A stretch of DNA of 64,000 nt from JALORV01 sp963775635 (lineage in GTDB: Bacteria; Pseudomonadota; Gammaproteobacteria; Burkholderiales; Burkholderiaceae_F). The stretch covers positions 248,001-312,000 of the forward strand of contig CAVZJO010000003.1 of NCBI GenBank assembly GCA_963775635.1. Direction: 5' to 3'. How positions within the stretch are numbered: position 1 is the stretch's first letter; every line of letters starts with the position of its first letter. The position numbers were made by a program, and so were the translations under genes. Below the pieces are notes generated by a model. That model worked only from the letters and a program-made list of their open reading frames with translations, ran no database searches and was not told the origin of the DNA. Of this stretch, positions 33,454 to 42,667 are shown one piece after another.

Positions 33454-34123
33454 ATGAAAGAACTGACGGACATGGCGAAAGCCGATTCGAAAAACCTGAG
33501 TCGTGCCCACGTCAAGAGATGGCGACTCTTCCTACTTTTGCCTCTGCTGCTGGTGGTTTATGGCTGTGGCGGTGGTGGCGGAGGCGAGACGGACCAACCG
33601 ACGAGCACGCCCTCCAGCGACGACTTCACCTCCAGCGACGACTTCACCTCCAGCGACGACTTCACCTCCAGCGACAAGTACGGCTCTGCCGAACGATCTG
33701 GTCGGCCAGTGGAAGACGACCCTGGGTTACATCCCGGCCTATTACACCGGTCTTGTTCCACTTAGCACCACCGACTTCATCGGCTCGATTGCCATCACGG
33801 TGTACTTCCAGTCCAACGGCGCCTACCGATTCGACCTGAGTACGGCCTCGAGGTATTTCGGCGGCAACTGCTTCCGCACTACGCAGTGGAGCGAGTCAGG
33901 CGGGGCAAGCGTCGCAGAGGCGAACCTTACCTTCACGTCGACGCACGCCTCCAACATCATTACGGACTCCTGCGGCAAATTCCAATACATCGACCCCGCC
34001 CCGACCGGTACCGCAACCTACGCCATGACACACGCGCAGGACCAGACCGGTTGGCCCATCCTGCGTCTGCGCATCGCGGGCGGCGATGACTTGGTGCTGG
34101 AAAAATGTCGGGATTGCCGATAA
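33454..34123 (+). pseudogene. Lipoprotein with tandem SSDDFT repeats, frameshifted
   Basis: The start is MKELTDMAKADSKNLSRAH, then a lipoprotein signal LLLVVYGCGGGGGGE. A linker made of four 18-bp repeats encodes SSDDFT. After about 33680 the frame changes and the product continues LPNDLVGQWKTTLGYIPAYY to DLVLEKCRDCR. Seen over both frames, it is a surface lipoprotein with a roughly 140-residue domain of unknown family. RBS GAGGAG lies upstream of ATG 33454. Confidence 0.6.
33613..33680 (+). repeat. 18-bp tandem repeat, four copies
   Basis: TCCAGCGACGACTTCACC is repeated, with the last copy cut to TCCAGCGAC. The unit length is a multiple of three, so copy-number change keeps the frame. Confidence 0.9.
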
Positions 34124-34183
34124 ACCGCAATCACGCCAGCGTGCTCAAGGGCATCCACTCGACACACCGCGCTGATCATTGCT

Positions 34184-34638
34184 GTGCGGCGGCTAGGCGA
34201 GCGCACGGTGCGTGAACAGCGCATGAATTTGGGCCACGACGGCGGCACCTTCCGATCGCACCGCCGACAGGTCGCCTATGAAGGAGCCGCCGAACAGTTC
34301 GGCACCCCCGGCGACTCGATGGTGGGCAGTCGCATCGGCGGCGTCAACGTATTCGGTGGCGGCCTCGCGCTGTACAACGCGCGGCGCAAGGTGGTCGGCG
34401 CACTCGGCGTCAGCGGCGATACGTCATGCGCCGATCACATGTCGGCTGGCGCCTGCGGAATCGTCTGAACTTCGACAACCTGCAAGGTGTTGGCGGCGTG
34501 GCGGGTGACACGGCGCGCCCTGACAACATCGTCTACGACATCGTGCCGAACCCGAACGGCGGCACCGGCAACAGCGCCGGCGGCTTCGGTCACCCGAAGT
34601 GCCTCATACGGGAAATCCGTCGCAGCTGCCAGCGGTGA
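34184..34638 (+). pseudogene. Broken GlcG/HbpS-like haem-binding protein gene
   Basis: VGSRIGGVNVFGGGLALYNA and GALGVSGDTSCADH are the family core. A frameshift near 34440 separates them from RLRNRLNFDNLQGVGGVAGD and PNGGTGNSAGGFGHPKC, the typical C-terminus. The N-terminal part is shortened and poorly conserved. GlcG/HbpS domains bind haem or corrinoids. Likely a decayed gene rather than one indel. Confidence 0.6.
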
Positions 34639-34685
34639 AATGAGTTGCTACGCTTTCCGTTGCCATGTCTGTCCGATCGGAGGCG

Positions 34686-35333
34686 TCACCCTCGCGCCCG
34701 CATCTTCAGGAACTCAGCGGTTAACCGCTTGGTGTCGAACGGTGGGAGGTACTCCACCCGGATCACGCCGTCGGGGCCGATCAGAACCAGCGAGCCACTG
34801 TGGCTCGATTGTGCCGCGGGTATCAGACCGGGCGCCGCGGTGACAGTCACAGCCGCGCCCATCTCATCAGCGAGTTGCTTCAGTATCGGCCGTGCTCCGG
34901 TGGCGCCGATGAAGTGCTGGTCGTACGGCGCGAGGTATTGGCGCAAGCGCAGTTGCGTGTCGCGCTCGGGATCAAGCGAAATGAACAGCACTTGCGTCGT
35001 CTTGGCCGCCGCAGTGCCGGCAATGCGCTTGATAAGCCCGCCTAGCGCGGACAGCGCTGCCGTGCAGGGATCGGCGCATCGAGAGTCGCCGAACAGAACG
35101 AAGGTCCATCGTCCCTGCAGCCGATCTTGCGTGAACTCCTTGCCGAGATGATCGAACAGCGTAAATGCACCTACTGGCCATCCGGCGACGGTGCGGTTCT
35201 CGCGCTGATTCTCCTGCTCGGTCGAAGCATGATGCGCCAGCGCTGGCCCACCGAGCATGAAACTCAGTGCGACGGTGGCGCTCAGTGCGCTCAGTGCGTG
35301 TAGCCGACGGACGAAACCCTGCGGCCGATCCAT
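34686..35333 (-). CDS. SCO1/SenC-family copper chaperone
   Basis: A 215-residue protein with an N-terminal membrane/signal segment (ALSATVALSFMLGGPALAH). A thioredoxin-like SCO domain has the copper pair in GDSRCADPCTAAL (C-x3-C) and a distal His in YDQHFIGATG. SCO proteins load CuA or the cbb3 oxidase copper in the periplasm. Start ATG 35333 with a GGGAGG site. Last gene of the oxidase cluster, 15 bases after ccoI. Confidence 0.88.
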   Translation of the reverse strand: MDRPQGFVRRLHALSALSATVALSFMLGGPALAHHASTEQENQRENRTVAGWPVGAFTLFDHLGKEFTQDRLQGRWTFVLFGDSRCADPCTAALSALGGLIKRIAGTAAAKTTQVLFISLDPERDTQLRLRQYLAPYDQHFIGATGARPILKQLADEMGAAVTVTAAPGLIPAAQSSHSGSLVLIGPDGVIRVEYLPPFDTKRLTAEFLKMRARG

Positions 35334-35347
35334 GCTTTTCCTCCCGA

Positions 35348-37525
35348 CTATGCCTCCCAACCATGCGACCCAACCAACGTCTCTGCAGCCGCGATCGCGC
35401 GCGGGGTGCGTGGTGCAGCGACGGCGCCGTCTCGACGGCTCGCGCGCCATGAGCGCAACGCGATCAGCAGGCTGGATCCCGCCATTAACGCCGCCGCGAT
35501 CACGGGTTGCAGCAAGCCGCTCGCGGCGAGAGACAGCGCGAGCGCGTTGTACGCGAACGCCCAGATCAGATTGGCACGCAGCGAGCGTCGCGCGTACCGG
35601 GCTTGTTGCAGCAGCCACGGCAGGCACGCAAGTCCCCCGCGCGGCAGGATCACGTCGGCGCTCTCTTTGGCAAGATCGCTGGCACTACCCACTGCAATAC
35701 CGACCGACGCCGCAGCGAGCACCGGGCCGTCGTTCAAACCATCGCCGACCATTGCAACGAGGCCGTGCCCTTGGATCCACTGGCGCAGCAGGCGCTCCTT
35801 GTCTTCCGGCAGCAGTTGCGAGTACCAGTGTGGAATGGCCAGCGCCGCCGCCACCTGGGCCACCGCGTCCCGCGCGTCGCCGCTCAGCAGTACGGTTTGC
35901 AAACCACGGCCGCGCAGCGTGGCGATCACGTCCTTGGCTTCGGGGACCGGTGTATCGGCGAGTTCGATGCGGCCGTGCACTCGTCCCGCCCAGCCGACGT
36001 ACACGTGCGTGCTACCCGGCGCTGCGTTCGTCTGCAATGACCCAGGTAGCGACCAGCCGAGCGCCGTCATCAACGCGGCGGATCCCAACGCGCACGGCAC
36101 GCTATCGATGTCCCCGACCACGCCCGCGCCAGCCCGAACCTCGATGCGCTGCGCGGGCGGAAATGCGGATGCCTGGCGGCTTGCGGTCAGCGCGCAAATC
36201 GCGCGCGCGACCGGATGATCGGAGCCTGAAGCCAGCGCGTGCGCGCGGCGCAGCAGTTCGGCTTCCGACGTGCCGTCGACAGACACCGACAGCGGTCGGA
36301 ATTCGCCGTATGTCAGCGTGCCGGTTTTGTCGAAGGCGACACCGTTCAGACACGCGAGTTTTTCGAGGACGCCGCCGCCGCGAACCAGGATGCCGCGCTG
36401 GGCCGCCGCGCCAATCGCGAGCGCGTTCGCCAGCGGCGCGGCCAGGCCGAGTGCGCACGGACATGCCACGACCAGCACCGCTAGCCCTGCCATCAAGCCG
36501 ACATCGAAACCGGCGCGGCCGCTCCAGAACCACGCCGTCGCCACCGCCAGCAACAGCACGCCCGGGATGAACACCGCGACCACACGATCGACCGTTTCGC
36601 CGGTCATGCATTTACGCGCCAGTGCATCCCGCACCAGGCGGCTGATCTGAATCCACCGTGTCTGCGTGCCCGCCACCGTAGCGCGGATCAGCAACGGTCC
36701 GCTGCCGTTGATGCTGCCGGCATGAATCGTCGCGCCCGGTGCCTTGGCGCGCGCATGCGGCTGGCCGGTGAGGATCGCCTCGTCGCATTCGGAGCGGCCC
36801 TCCACGACCACGCCGTCGACCGCGAATCGCTCGCCGGGGAAGACACGCACCAGCATGCCGGGCACCACGTCGCGCACCGGGCATTGCGATTCGATGCCGG
36901 CCCCGATCCCGCCCGAACGAACGACGCGAACCTCGGCCCGTTCGGCGGCCAGCATCGGAGCGAGGCTGCGCGCGGCCTGCACCCGCCCCTGCGCCTCGAT
37001 GTAACGGCCGAGCGTAAAAAGCACGAGCACCATGCTCGCGGTGTCGAAATAAACGAGGTCGGATCCGAGCAGCAGCTGCACGACCGAATACCCGTAAGCT
37101 GCCAGCACGCCGATGCTGACCAGCGCGTCCGTTGTCAGCCGACGTTGGCGCAGCGCCTGCCACGCGCCGACGCAAAACGGTGCGCCGAGCAAGGCTACGA
37201 GCGGCGTGGCCAGCAGCCACATCAGCACATGCACGGGGGTCTTGAGCCACGCGTCGGCCCCCACGAATGCCCCCGTGTAGGACAACAGGCTGAACAGCAT
37301 GATGTTCATCATCAGGAAGCCGCCGACGCCAAGGCGAATCAGCAGCGCGGCCGCTTGCGGCTCTTCGCGTTCGCCATGCTGCATCTGGTAGGCGAGGCAG
37401 CAGCCGTAACAGCAGAAGGCACGCAGAGCGCCATCGACTTCGCGCTGCTGCCCCAGCCGGCCGATCGGCAACGCGCAGTGCGCGCAGGATTGCGCGGCGT
37501 CTATCGATCGGGCGTCCTTAGCCAT
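35348..37525 (-). CDS. ccoI: CcoI-type copper P-type ATPase
   Basis: About 725 residues, starting MAKDARSIDAAQSCAHCALP with an unusual Cys-rich metal-binding N-terminus (CAHC, CCYGCC). Eight membrane helices; ACPCALGLA is the CPC ion motif; DKTGTLTYGE holds the phosphorylated Asp; MVGDGLNDGPVLA is the hinge. CcoI/FixI pumps copper to the periplasm for cbb3 oxidase assembly. Overlaps the SafE-like gene by 8 bases. Neighbours include Sco and cco genes. Confidence 0.9.
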   Translation of the reverse strand: MAKDARSIDAAQSCAHCALPIGRLGQQREVDGALRAFCCYGCCLAYQMQHGEREEPQAAALLIRLGVGGFLMMNIMLFSLLSYTGAFVGADAWLKTPVHVLMWLLATPLVALLGAPFCVGAWQALRQRRLTTDALVSIGVLAAYGYSVVQLLLGSDLVYFDTASMVLVLFTLGRYIEAQGRVQAARSLAPMLAAERAEVRVVRSGGIGAGIESQCPVRDVVPGMLVRVFPGERFAVDGVVVEGRSECDEAILTGQPHARAKAPGATIHAGSINGSGPLLIRATVAGTQTRWIQISRLVRDALARKCMTGETVDRVVAVFIPGVLLLAVATAWFWSGRAGFDVGLMAGLAVLVVACPCALGLAAPLANALAIGAAAQRGILVRGGGVLEKLACLNGVAFDKTGTLTYGEFRPLSVSVDGTSEAELLRRAHALASGSDHPVARAICALTASRQASAFPPAQRIEVRAGAGVVGDIDSVPCALGSAALMTALGWSLPGSLQTNAAPGSTHVYVGWAGRVHGRIELADTPVPEAKDVIATLRGRGLQTVLLSGDARDAVAQVAAALAIPHWYSQLLPEDKERLLRQWIQGHGLVAMVGDGLNDGPVLAAASVGIAVGSASDLAKESADVILPRGGLACLPWLLQQARYARRSLRANLIWAFAYNALALSLAASGLLQPVIAAALMAGSSLLIALRSWRASRRDGAVAAPRTPRAIAAAETLVGSHGWEA

Positions 37526-38282
37526 GCAAATGAGCACTGATGGGCAGCACGCCCCGCGCAAACGTGATCAGGCCCAGCAGCACGATGAATGCTCCGGCCA
37601 GCCGCACGCCGCGATGCCGCCAGTCGGTCCATGCAATGGCACGCACCGGCGGCAGGAAACTCGCGTGCACGGGCTGCACCAGCGCCGCGGTCGGACCGCG
37701 CCGCCACCACACACCGATGCCTGCCATCAACAGCATGGCAGGAAAGGTGCCGAGCCCGAATGCCGCCATCGTCAAAAACCCGGGCAAGGGTCCGCCGCTT
37801 GCCGCAGCTTGCGCGGCCACCGCGTACACCAGCGGACAAGGAAGAAAACCGTTAAGCACACCAAAGGCAAGCGGGGCGCCGAAGCCCGGTGCCTTGATCA
37901 AATCGCGCAGCGCCCGACTCAACGTTTCGCCGCCGAAGCCGACCGCACCGCGAAGCCGGAACACGCCGAAAAACTGGAGACCGATAAACACCATCAGCGC
38001 GCCGGACAACACGGCCAGGCCACGCTGCACGAGGCTGACGACGGAGTCATCGCCGCACAGCGCGACGAGCAGAAAGCCAATATGGCCGACCACGGCGCCG
38101 AGAAAGCAGTAGGTGGTAACGCGGCCGAGGTTGTAGATCAGCTGCCGCTGCAGCGTCGCCACGCCGCCGCGTGCGTCGCCGCCGACCGCGCAGGCGAAGC
38201 CGCCGCACATGCCGACGCAGTGCATGCTTCCCGCTAGACCGATGAGAAACAGAGCGGGGAAGAGAAGCAGGCTTTCGGCCAT
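37518..38282 (-). CDS. Urease-accessory UreH/SafE-type membrane protein (cbb3-linked)
   Basis: A 254-residue, six-to-seven-helix protein starting LLLFPALFLIGLAGSMHCVG, then MCGGFACAVGG with the Met/Cys/His cluster seen in the CcoS/CcoI-linked sulfite-exporter-like family. FGAPLAFGVLNGFLPCPLVY follows. Such proteins are regular neighbours of ccoI and probably aid copper or haem supply. The role is inferred from context. Confidence 0.8.
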   Translation of the reverse strand: MAESLLLFPALFLIGLAGSMHCVGMCGGFACAVGGDARGGVATLQRQLIYNLGRVTTYCFLGAVVGHIGFLLVALCGDDSVVSLVQRGLAVLSGALMVFIGLQFFGVFRLRGAVGFGGETLSRALRDLIKAPGFGAPLAFGVLNGFLPCPLVYAVAAQAAASGGPLPGFLTMAAFGLGTFPAMLLMAGIGVWWRRGPTAALVQPVHASFLPPVRAIAWTDWRHRGVRLAGAFIVLLGLITFARGVLPISAHLHG

Positions 38283-38324
38283 TCGCCATCGCCTCGGGGC
38301 ACGGCTCGCAGGTACTGCGTGCGC

Positions 38325-38417
38325 CTATTTCCGCCGCGCGAGATACGCCACCCACGCAAAGAAGCCGACGGTCATGATCACAAAGATCCAGAAAGCGATC
38401 GATTCCGGAAGAGTCAT
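38325..38417 (-). CDS. Single-helix small protein (30 aa) in oxidase cluster
   Basis: MTLPESIAFWIFVIMTVGFF then AWVAYLARRK: one transmembrane helix with a basic C-terminus. It fits the size and style of small cbb3 accessory peptides such as CcoQ/CcoH fragments, but I recognise no family. It lies between the SafE-like gene and another 35-residue helix. Confidence 0.55.
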   Translation of the reverse strand: MTLPESIAFWIFVIMTVGFFAWVAYLARRK

Positions 38418-38426
38418 CTCTTTCGC

Positions 38427-38534
38427 CTAAAGCAGCCTGACGCCAAGCACGTTCAGCGCGAGCTCGACGCTCAGAAAGATCAGATTCAGGACCGCCAATG
38501 CCAGCACGAACCTCGCCACCAGGTCGTTCTTCAT
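38427..38534 (-). CDS. Single-helix small protein (35 aa) in oxidase cluster
   Basis: MKNDLVARFVLALAVLNLIF then LSVELALNVLGVRLL. One transmembrane helix. Its ATG overlaps the stop of the upstream 69-residue gene as ATGA, suggesting translational coupling. Family not recognised. Confidence 0.55.
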   Translation of the reverse strand: MKNDLVARFVLALAVLNLIFLSVELALNVLGVRLL

Positions 38535-38740
38535 CGACTCAGATCCAGTCCGGGGCCTAGCCCGCCCCAATAGGCATAGCCGTAGTAAAGCGCCCACACA
38601 AAGATCACCAGATAGACGATCAGCAGCCAGCCGTTGATGCGGCCGTGGCGCGCTTTGATGTGACCGCCGCCGTAATCCTCGGTCAGCTGGTCGTGAGGCA
38701 CGTGTTGCGACGGATCGGCTGTGTCAGGTTTGTCGCTCAT
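38531..38740 (-). CDS. CcoP N-terminal-type membrane peptide
   Basis: A 69-residue protein: polar HDQLTEDYGGGHIKARHGRI followed by a helix GWLLIVYLVIFVWALYYGYA. This matches the anchor segment that normally starts CcoP (third subunit of cbb3 oxidase). Since the dihaem part of CcoP is fused to CcoO here, the anchor seems to have become a separate gene. Confidence 0.6.
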   Translation of the reverse strand: MSDKPDTADPSQHVPHDQLTEDYGGGHIKARHGRINGWLLIVYLVIFVWALYYGYAYWGGLGPGLDLSR

Positions 38741-38900
38741 CGTGGTCTTCCTCGTCCCTCACTTCCGCGCGATAGGCCTGGTATTTGATCGCCTCGACGT
38801 CATTGAACATGCCGGACAACACGCCCCAGATGAACAGACACACGGCGCCTAAACTCATCAACAGCGCCACCAGGAATTGAACGAGTGTCAGTTCAGCCAT
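38724..38900 (-). CDS. ccoS: CcoS-like cbb3 oxidase assembly protein
   Basis: A 58-residue single-helix protein, VQFLVALLMSLGAVCLFIWG, then VLSGMFNDVEAIKYQAYR and an acidic end. The G-x-F-x-D-x-E pattern after the helix is the CcoS signature. CcoS is needed for cofactor insertion into cbb3 oxidase. Overlaps the next gene by 17 bases. Confidence 0.75.
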   Translation of the reverse strand: MAELTLVQFLVALLMSLGAVCLFIWGVLSGMFNDVEAIKYQAYRAEVRDEEDHDERQT

Positions 38901-38908
38901 CGAATTCC

Positions 38909-40630
38909 TCAACGTGCATCGGTCTTCACCGCCGTGTCGCTTCGCGCGGCGGCGAAATCGAAACCGTGTTTCCTCGCCCACGCCTCGCCGGCGAAGAAGG
39001 CGGGCCGCTCCCCCTCCTCCGTCTGCGACTTGTAGGCGTAGTGGGATTCGGACGCACGCAATGACGGGTCGTTGAGTGTCGCGCGGTCCCTGGCCGAAAT
39101 CTTCATCGGCTCGCCGGTCAGCGGATCCTTGAATGCGGACAACGCCAGCACGTAATACGAAAGCGCCCAGCGGTCCGCTTCGGACACGGTGTCGCTGAAC
39201 GAGGGCATCGGGGTGCCGGACAGCCCCGTGCTCATCGTGCGGAAGATGTCCTTCACGCCCGGCCCCGACTTGAATTGCCCGGTGGTCAGATTGGCCGGCG
39301 GTATCGGAAAACCGAAATCGTCTTTCAGGCCGGGCGCTTTTTCGCCGTCGCCCTTGCCCTCTTGCCCGTGACATTCCCAACACTTGGCTTGCTTCCACAC
39401 CGCCTGGCCCCGCGCCACGATTTCCTTCGAGGGCTTGGGCGGTTCGCCGATGTAGATCGGTGGCTGCGGCGGTTCTTCGACGAAATACAGAATTGGCTTC
39501 TTCGGATCGCTGCGGTCGGCGGCGAGTTCGTATTTGATGTACTGGATCACTGCCAGCCGATCCTTGTCCGGCAACTCATGCCAGCTCGGCATCGCGGTAC
39601 CACGCACACCGCGCGTGATCGTGCGCAGCAGATCGCCGTCGTCCGGCATCGAACCCGACGGTGTGAGCCGGAACTTGAAGACACCAAGCGTGAAATTGCG
39701 CGGCCGGTCCTTTTGCATGAAAGCTGCGGCCGGGCCGTTGCCGTCGCCCTTTTCCCCGTGGCAGCCTTGGCAGCGGCGTTGGTACACCTCCTTGCCGTGT
39801 CCGATCCACTCCTCCGAGCGCGGCACCGTGACCTGCGACGCTTCCATCAACTGCGGCTCGAAGCGATCGCGCCACTTGCCGCGGTTGGTGCCTAGCTTCT
39901 GCAGGTAGGCAACCACCCCTTTCAAGTCTTCGGTGTCGGCGACCAGGGTCACCGTGTCGCCTTCGAACTCCTTGTTGGGTGTGAGGATGACCGGATAGCG
40001 GCCGCGCTCGGGCACATACAGCAGGCCGTCGGCATTGGGCGTCAGGAGAAGTTGTTGTTCGGCTGTAAAGTCGAACAGTTTCTCGGTGGCCGGCGTCTTT
40101 TCCAGCGTGCGTTTGCCGCTGGCGTCGGTGACGATCTTGGCGCGATACGGGCCGTCGAACAGCGCGGTGAAGCGCGGCATGATCGAATCGGGCGACAGCA
40201 TCCGCGGGTTCCAAAAGTGGGCCAGATGCCAGGCGTCGCTGAACTTCAGGCCGACGCGCGAAAGATCCGGCCCGATGCGGCGCGTCGAGAACATGTGCGG
40301 CAGGTCGTACGCGTATTCGCCCGCCTGCGTAATCGGACCCCAACGCCGCGTCTCGCCGGTGACCGGACGCACGTACTGCGAGTGGCAATACCAGCAACCC
40401 TCGCGCGTATAGACCTCGCGCCCGCGTAGTTCGAGCGGCGTGTAGTCGGTGGCCACATGCTCCATCCATTTCAGTTCGCCGAGGTCCGTGCGCACAACCT
40501 TGGTGACCTTGTTCGTGCGCGACTGCGGCTCGAGCATCGGCAGCACGCCCTGCACGAATGCGGCTAGCGAGATGCAGCCGAAGCCGCCCACCAGCGCGTA
40601 AAAGCGCAGTCCGTAGCGGCGTTTGCTCAC
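38909..40630 (-). CDS. ccoO: CcoO fused to CcoP-type dihaem cytochrome
   Basis: A 573-residue protein from GTG 40630, overlapping the CcoN stop as GTGA. The N-terminal helix YGLRFYALVGGFGCISLAAF is followed by a CcoO domain with haem site REGCWYCHSQYVRPVTG. Then a linker and two further c-type haem sites, RRCQGCHGEKGDGNGP and AKCWECHGQEGKGDG, as in CcoP. So one chain carries the three haems of CcoO and CcoP. It would receive electrons from cytochrome bc1 or c and pass them to CcoN. Confidence 0.87.
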   Translation of the reverse strand: MSKRRYGLRFYALVGGFGCISLAAFVQGVLPMLEPQSRTNKVTKVVRTDLGELKWMEHVATDYTPLELRGREVYTREGCWYCHSQYVRPVTGETRRWGPITQAGEYAYDLPHMFSTRRIGPDLSRVGLKFSDAWHLAHFWNPRMLSPDSIMPRFTALFDGPYRAKIVTDASGKRTLEKTPATEKLFDFTAEQQLLLTPNADGLLYVPERGRYPVILTPNKEFEGDTVTLVADTEDLKGVVAYLQKLGTNRGKWRDRFEPQLMEASQVTVPRSEEWIGHGKEVYQRRCQGCHGEKGDGNGPAAAFMQKDRPRNFTLGVFKFRLTPSGSMPDDGDLLRTITRGVRGTAMPSWHELPDKDRLAVIQYIKYELAADRSDPKKPILYFVEEPPQPPIYIGEPPKPSKEIVARGQAVWKQAKCWECHGQEGKGDGEKAPGLKDDFGFPIPPANLTTGQFKSGPGVKDIFRTMSTGLSGTPMPSFSDTVSEADRWALSYYVLALSAFKDPLTGEPMKISARDRATLNDPSLRASESHYAYKSQTEEGERPAFFAGEAWARKHGFDFAAARSDTAVKTDAR

Positions 40631-42069
40631 GGCGTTGCTCCCTGCGCGAGCGCGCCGGCGGCGGCCGCGGCTGGCGACACGGTCTCCGATCCTGCGGCGC
40701 GCGCCGCCAGCACGGTGCGCATCAGATTGAAGACCAACAGCGACATGCCGATGTCCATCGAGATGCCGGCGGTCGTGCGCACCAGCCAGTAAGGCCGAAT
40801 CGCAACCAGCGAGTCGAGCCATTCCGCGCCTGCCATCAGCATGAAACCCTGCTGCAGTCCAGCCAGCGTCAGGTCCAGGCCCATCAACGTGATGCCGAAC
40901 GTGATCAACCAGAACGACCAGTTGCCGAGCTTGAACGACCACAGCGGGTGCCCGACGATCTTTGGCAGCACGTAAATCGTCCCGGCGATCGCCCAGACGA
41001 CGAACGTGCCGAACACGGTCAGATGCGAATGCGAGATCACGAAGTCGCTGAAATGCGTGGGCTCCTGGATCGAGCGCAGCGCTTCAGTCGAACCCTGAAA
41101 ACAGCCCGCCAGGTACATCAGCGAGCCCATGATCAGGAATTTGGCTGGCAGGTTCTGCCCGAATGCGTGCCAACGGCCGATCATCGTGCCAAAGAAATTC
41201 ATTAGCACCGTCCACACCGGGACGATGAGCAGCATCGAGGTGATGATCGAAAGCGTCTCCGCCCAGTCGGCGATCGGGCTGAACAGATAGTGATGGATGC
41301 CGACGAAGGGATAGAACAGCGCCAGCGACCAGAAGCCAACCAGCGACAGCTTGTGGCTGTAAATCGGATTTTTCACGCTGGCCGGAAGAAAGTAATAGAT
41401 CAGCACATAGCCCGCGGGCGTGATCCACAGACCGACGATGTAGTGGATGAACAGCCCGTGGAACGCCGCGCTGTTGATGCCGGTGATCGCGTACGGCAGG
41501 ATGAAACTGCCGAGGATCAGGTTCAGCACCGTCCATACGAATGCGCCGATCAGGTACCAGACGGCGACGTAAAGCTGCGGCTCCTTGCGTTGCGCGATGG
41601 TGACGAGGAACTGCACCGTGATGATCGTCACCACGACGAAGATCACGGCGTCGATCAGCAACGGGAACTCGCCCGCTTCCAGCCCCTGGTTGTAGCCGAG
41701 CGCGAGCGACGCCATGCCGGCGATCAGGCCGAAGTTCCACACCCACACCAGCCAGTGGCCCCAGCGGCCTTTCCAGACCGGCACGCCGCATAAGCGAGGC
41801 AGCAGGTAGTAGCACAGCCCGATGAACAGCGTCGAGAACGCGCCGAAGATCACGCCGTTCACATGCATCGGCCGCAGCCGGCCGAAGGTCAGGAACTTGG
41901 ACGTGCCGAGGTAGTCGGGATAGTTGAACAGGCTGGAAATCGTCACGCCGATGCTGGGCGTAACCATCAGCCAGAACAAGCCCCAGTAGATCCACTTCAG
42001 AATCAGCTCGCGGTCGATCAGCGAATCAAGATCCGGAAAGTCGTCGCGCGCTGCGATGGTTATGGCCAT
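40627..42069 (-). CDS. ccoN: CcoN, cbb3 oxidase catalytic subunit
   Basis: A 480-residue, about 12-helix protein starting MAITIAARDDF. His ligands of haems and CuB are in RPMHVNGVIFGAF, FIHYIVGLWITPAGY, YPFVGIHHYLFSP and SHSHLTVFG. It reduces O2 to water at the inner membrane with high affinity. The Tyr-His cross-link region is YVLIYYFLP. It is translationally coupled to the CcoO-P fusion. Confidence 0.92.
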   Translation of the reverse strand: MAITIAARDDFPDLDSLIDRELILKWIYWGLFWLMVTPSIGVTISSLFNYPDYLGTSKFLTFGRLRPMHVNGVIFGAFSTLFIGLCYYLLPRLCGVPVWKGRWGHWLVWVWNFGLIAGMASLALGYNQGLEAGEFPLLIDAVIFVVVTIITVQFLVTIAQRKEPQLYVAVWYLIGAFVWTVLNLILGSFILPYAITGINSAAFHGLFIHYIVGLWITPAGYVLIYYFLPASVKNPIYSHKLSLVGFWSLALFYPFVGIHHYLFSPIADWAETLSIITSMLLIVPVWTVLMNFFGTMIGRWHAFGQNLPAKFLIMGSLMYLAGCFQGSTEALRSIQEPTHFSDFVISHSHLTVFGTFVVWAIAGTIYVLPKIVGHPLWSFKLGNWSFWLITFGITLMGLDLTLAGLQQGFMLMAGAEWLDSLVAIRPYWLVRTTAGISMDIGMSLLVFNLMRTVLAARAAGSETVSPAAAAAGALAQGATP

Positions 42070-42174
42070 GTGGTATCCGACTCGCAAAAGACGATCAGCA
42101 AAGCAGCGGTCGGGCCTCGCCGTGACCGCGCACGCAGGAATGACGCCGCGGCGCGCCGCGGCGTCAAGTCAGTC

Positions 42175-42633
42175 TCAATGCCGCCCCGGATCCAGCTTCG
42201 AGTTGCGATTCGACCAATAGATGTAGGCCTCCAACGCCTTCATCGCACGACTGTTGACGTCGATCTTCTCGCCCTCGTTGGGCTTTTCGATGCACCAGTT
42301 GATCATGTCGCGCAGCGTGGCGAACTCGTTCATCTGTTCCTGGAACTTCGGAAACTCGTGCGGGTGGTTGTCCGACGTATAGGGGTGGCACATCGCGCAG
42401 GCCATGCCGGTATTCGACAACTTGACGCCCAAACTCTTTTCGGTCGCCGCGTCGCCGTGGAACAGCAGATCGCCGATGCGCACCTGTTCCATGAACACAT
42501 CTTCGAATGCCTTCAGTTGTTCAGCCGTGTGTTTTTCCTTGTGGGCGAAGGCCAGCTCTGTGCCGGCCAGCAGGGTCAGCGCGCTGGCTGCCGTCGCCGC
42601 GCTCAGCCAACAACTCAGTCTCTTGCTTCTCAT
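42175..42633 (-). CDS. Periplasmic monohaem cytochrome c
   Basis: A 152-residue protein with a signal peptide ending ELAFAHKEK. A single haem site CAMCHPY lies about residue 75, followed by HEFPKFQEQMNEFATLRDMI, reminiscent of SoxA/TsdA-like cytochromes. Probably an electron donor to the oxidase or part of a sulphur-type reaction. Start ATG 42633 chosen for the AGGAGAG site. Confidence 0.75.
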   Translation of the reverse strand: MRSKRLSCWLSAATAASALTLLAGTELAFAHKEKHTAEQLKAFEDVFMEQVRIGDLLFHGDAATEKSLGVKLSNTGMACAMCHPYTSDNHPHEFPKFQEQMNEFATLRDMINWCIEKPNEGEKIDVNSRAMKALEAYIYWSNRNSKLDPGRH

Positions 42634-42667
42634 GGTCATCTCTCCTGGCACTTTGGCACGGCAGAAC

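Noticed and set aside
33613..33680. CRISPR-like repeat
   Set aside because: The repeats are directly adjacent without spacers and are in a coding frame.
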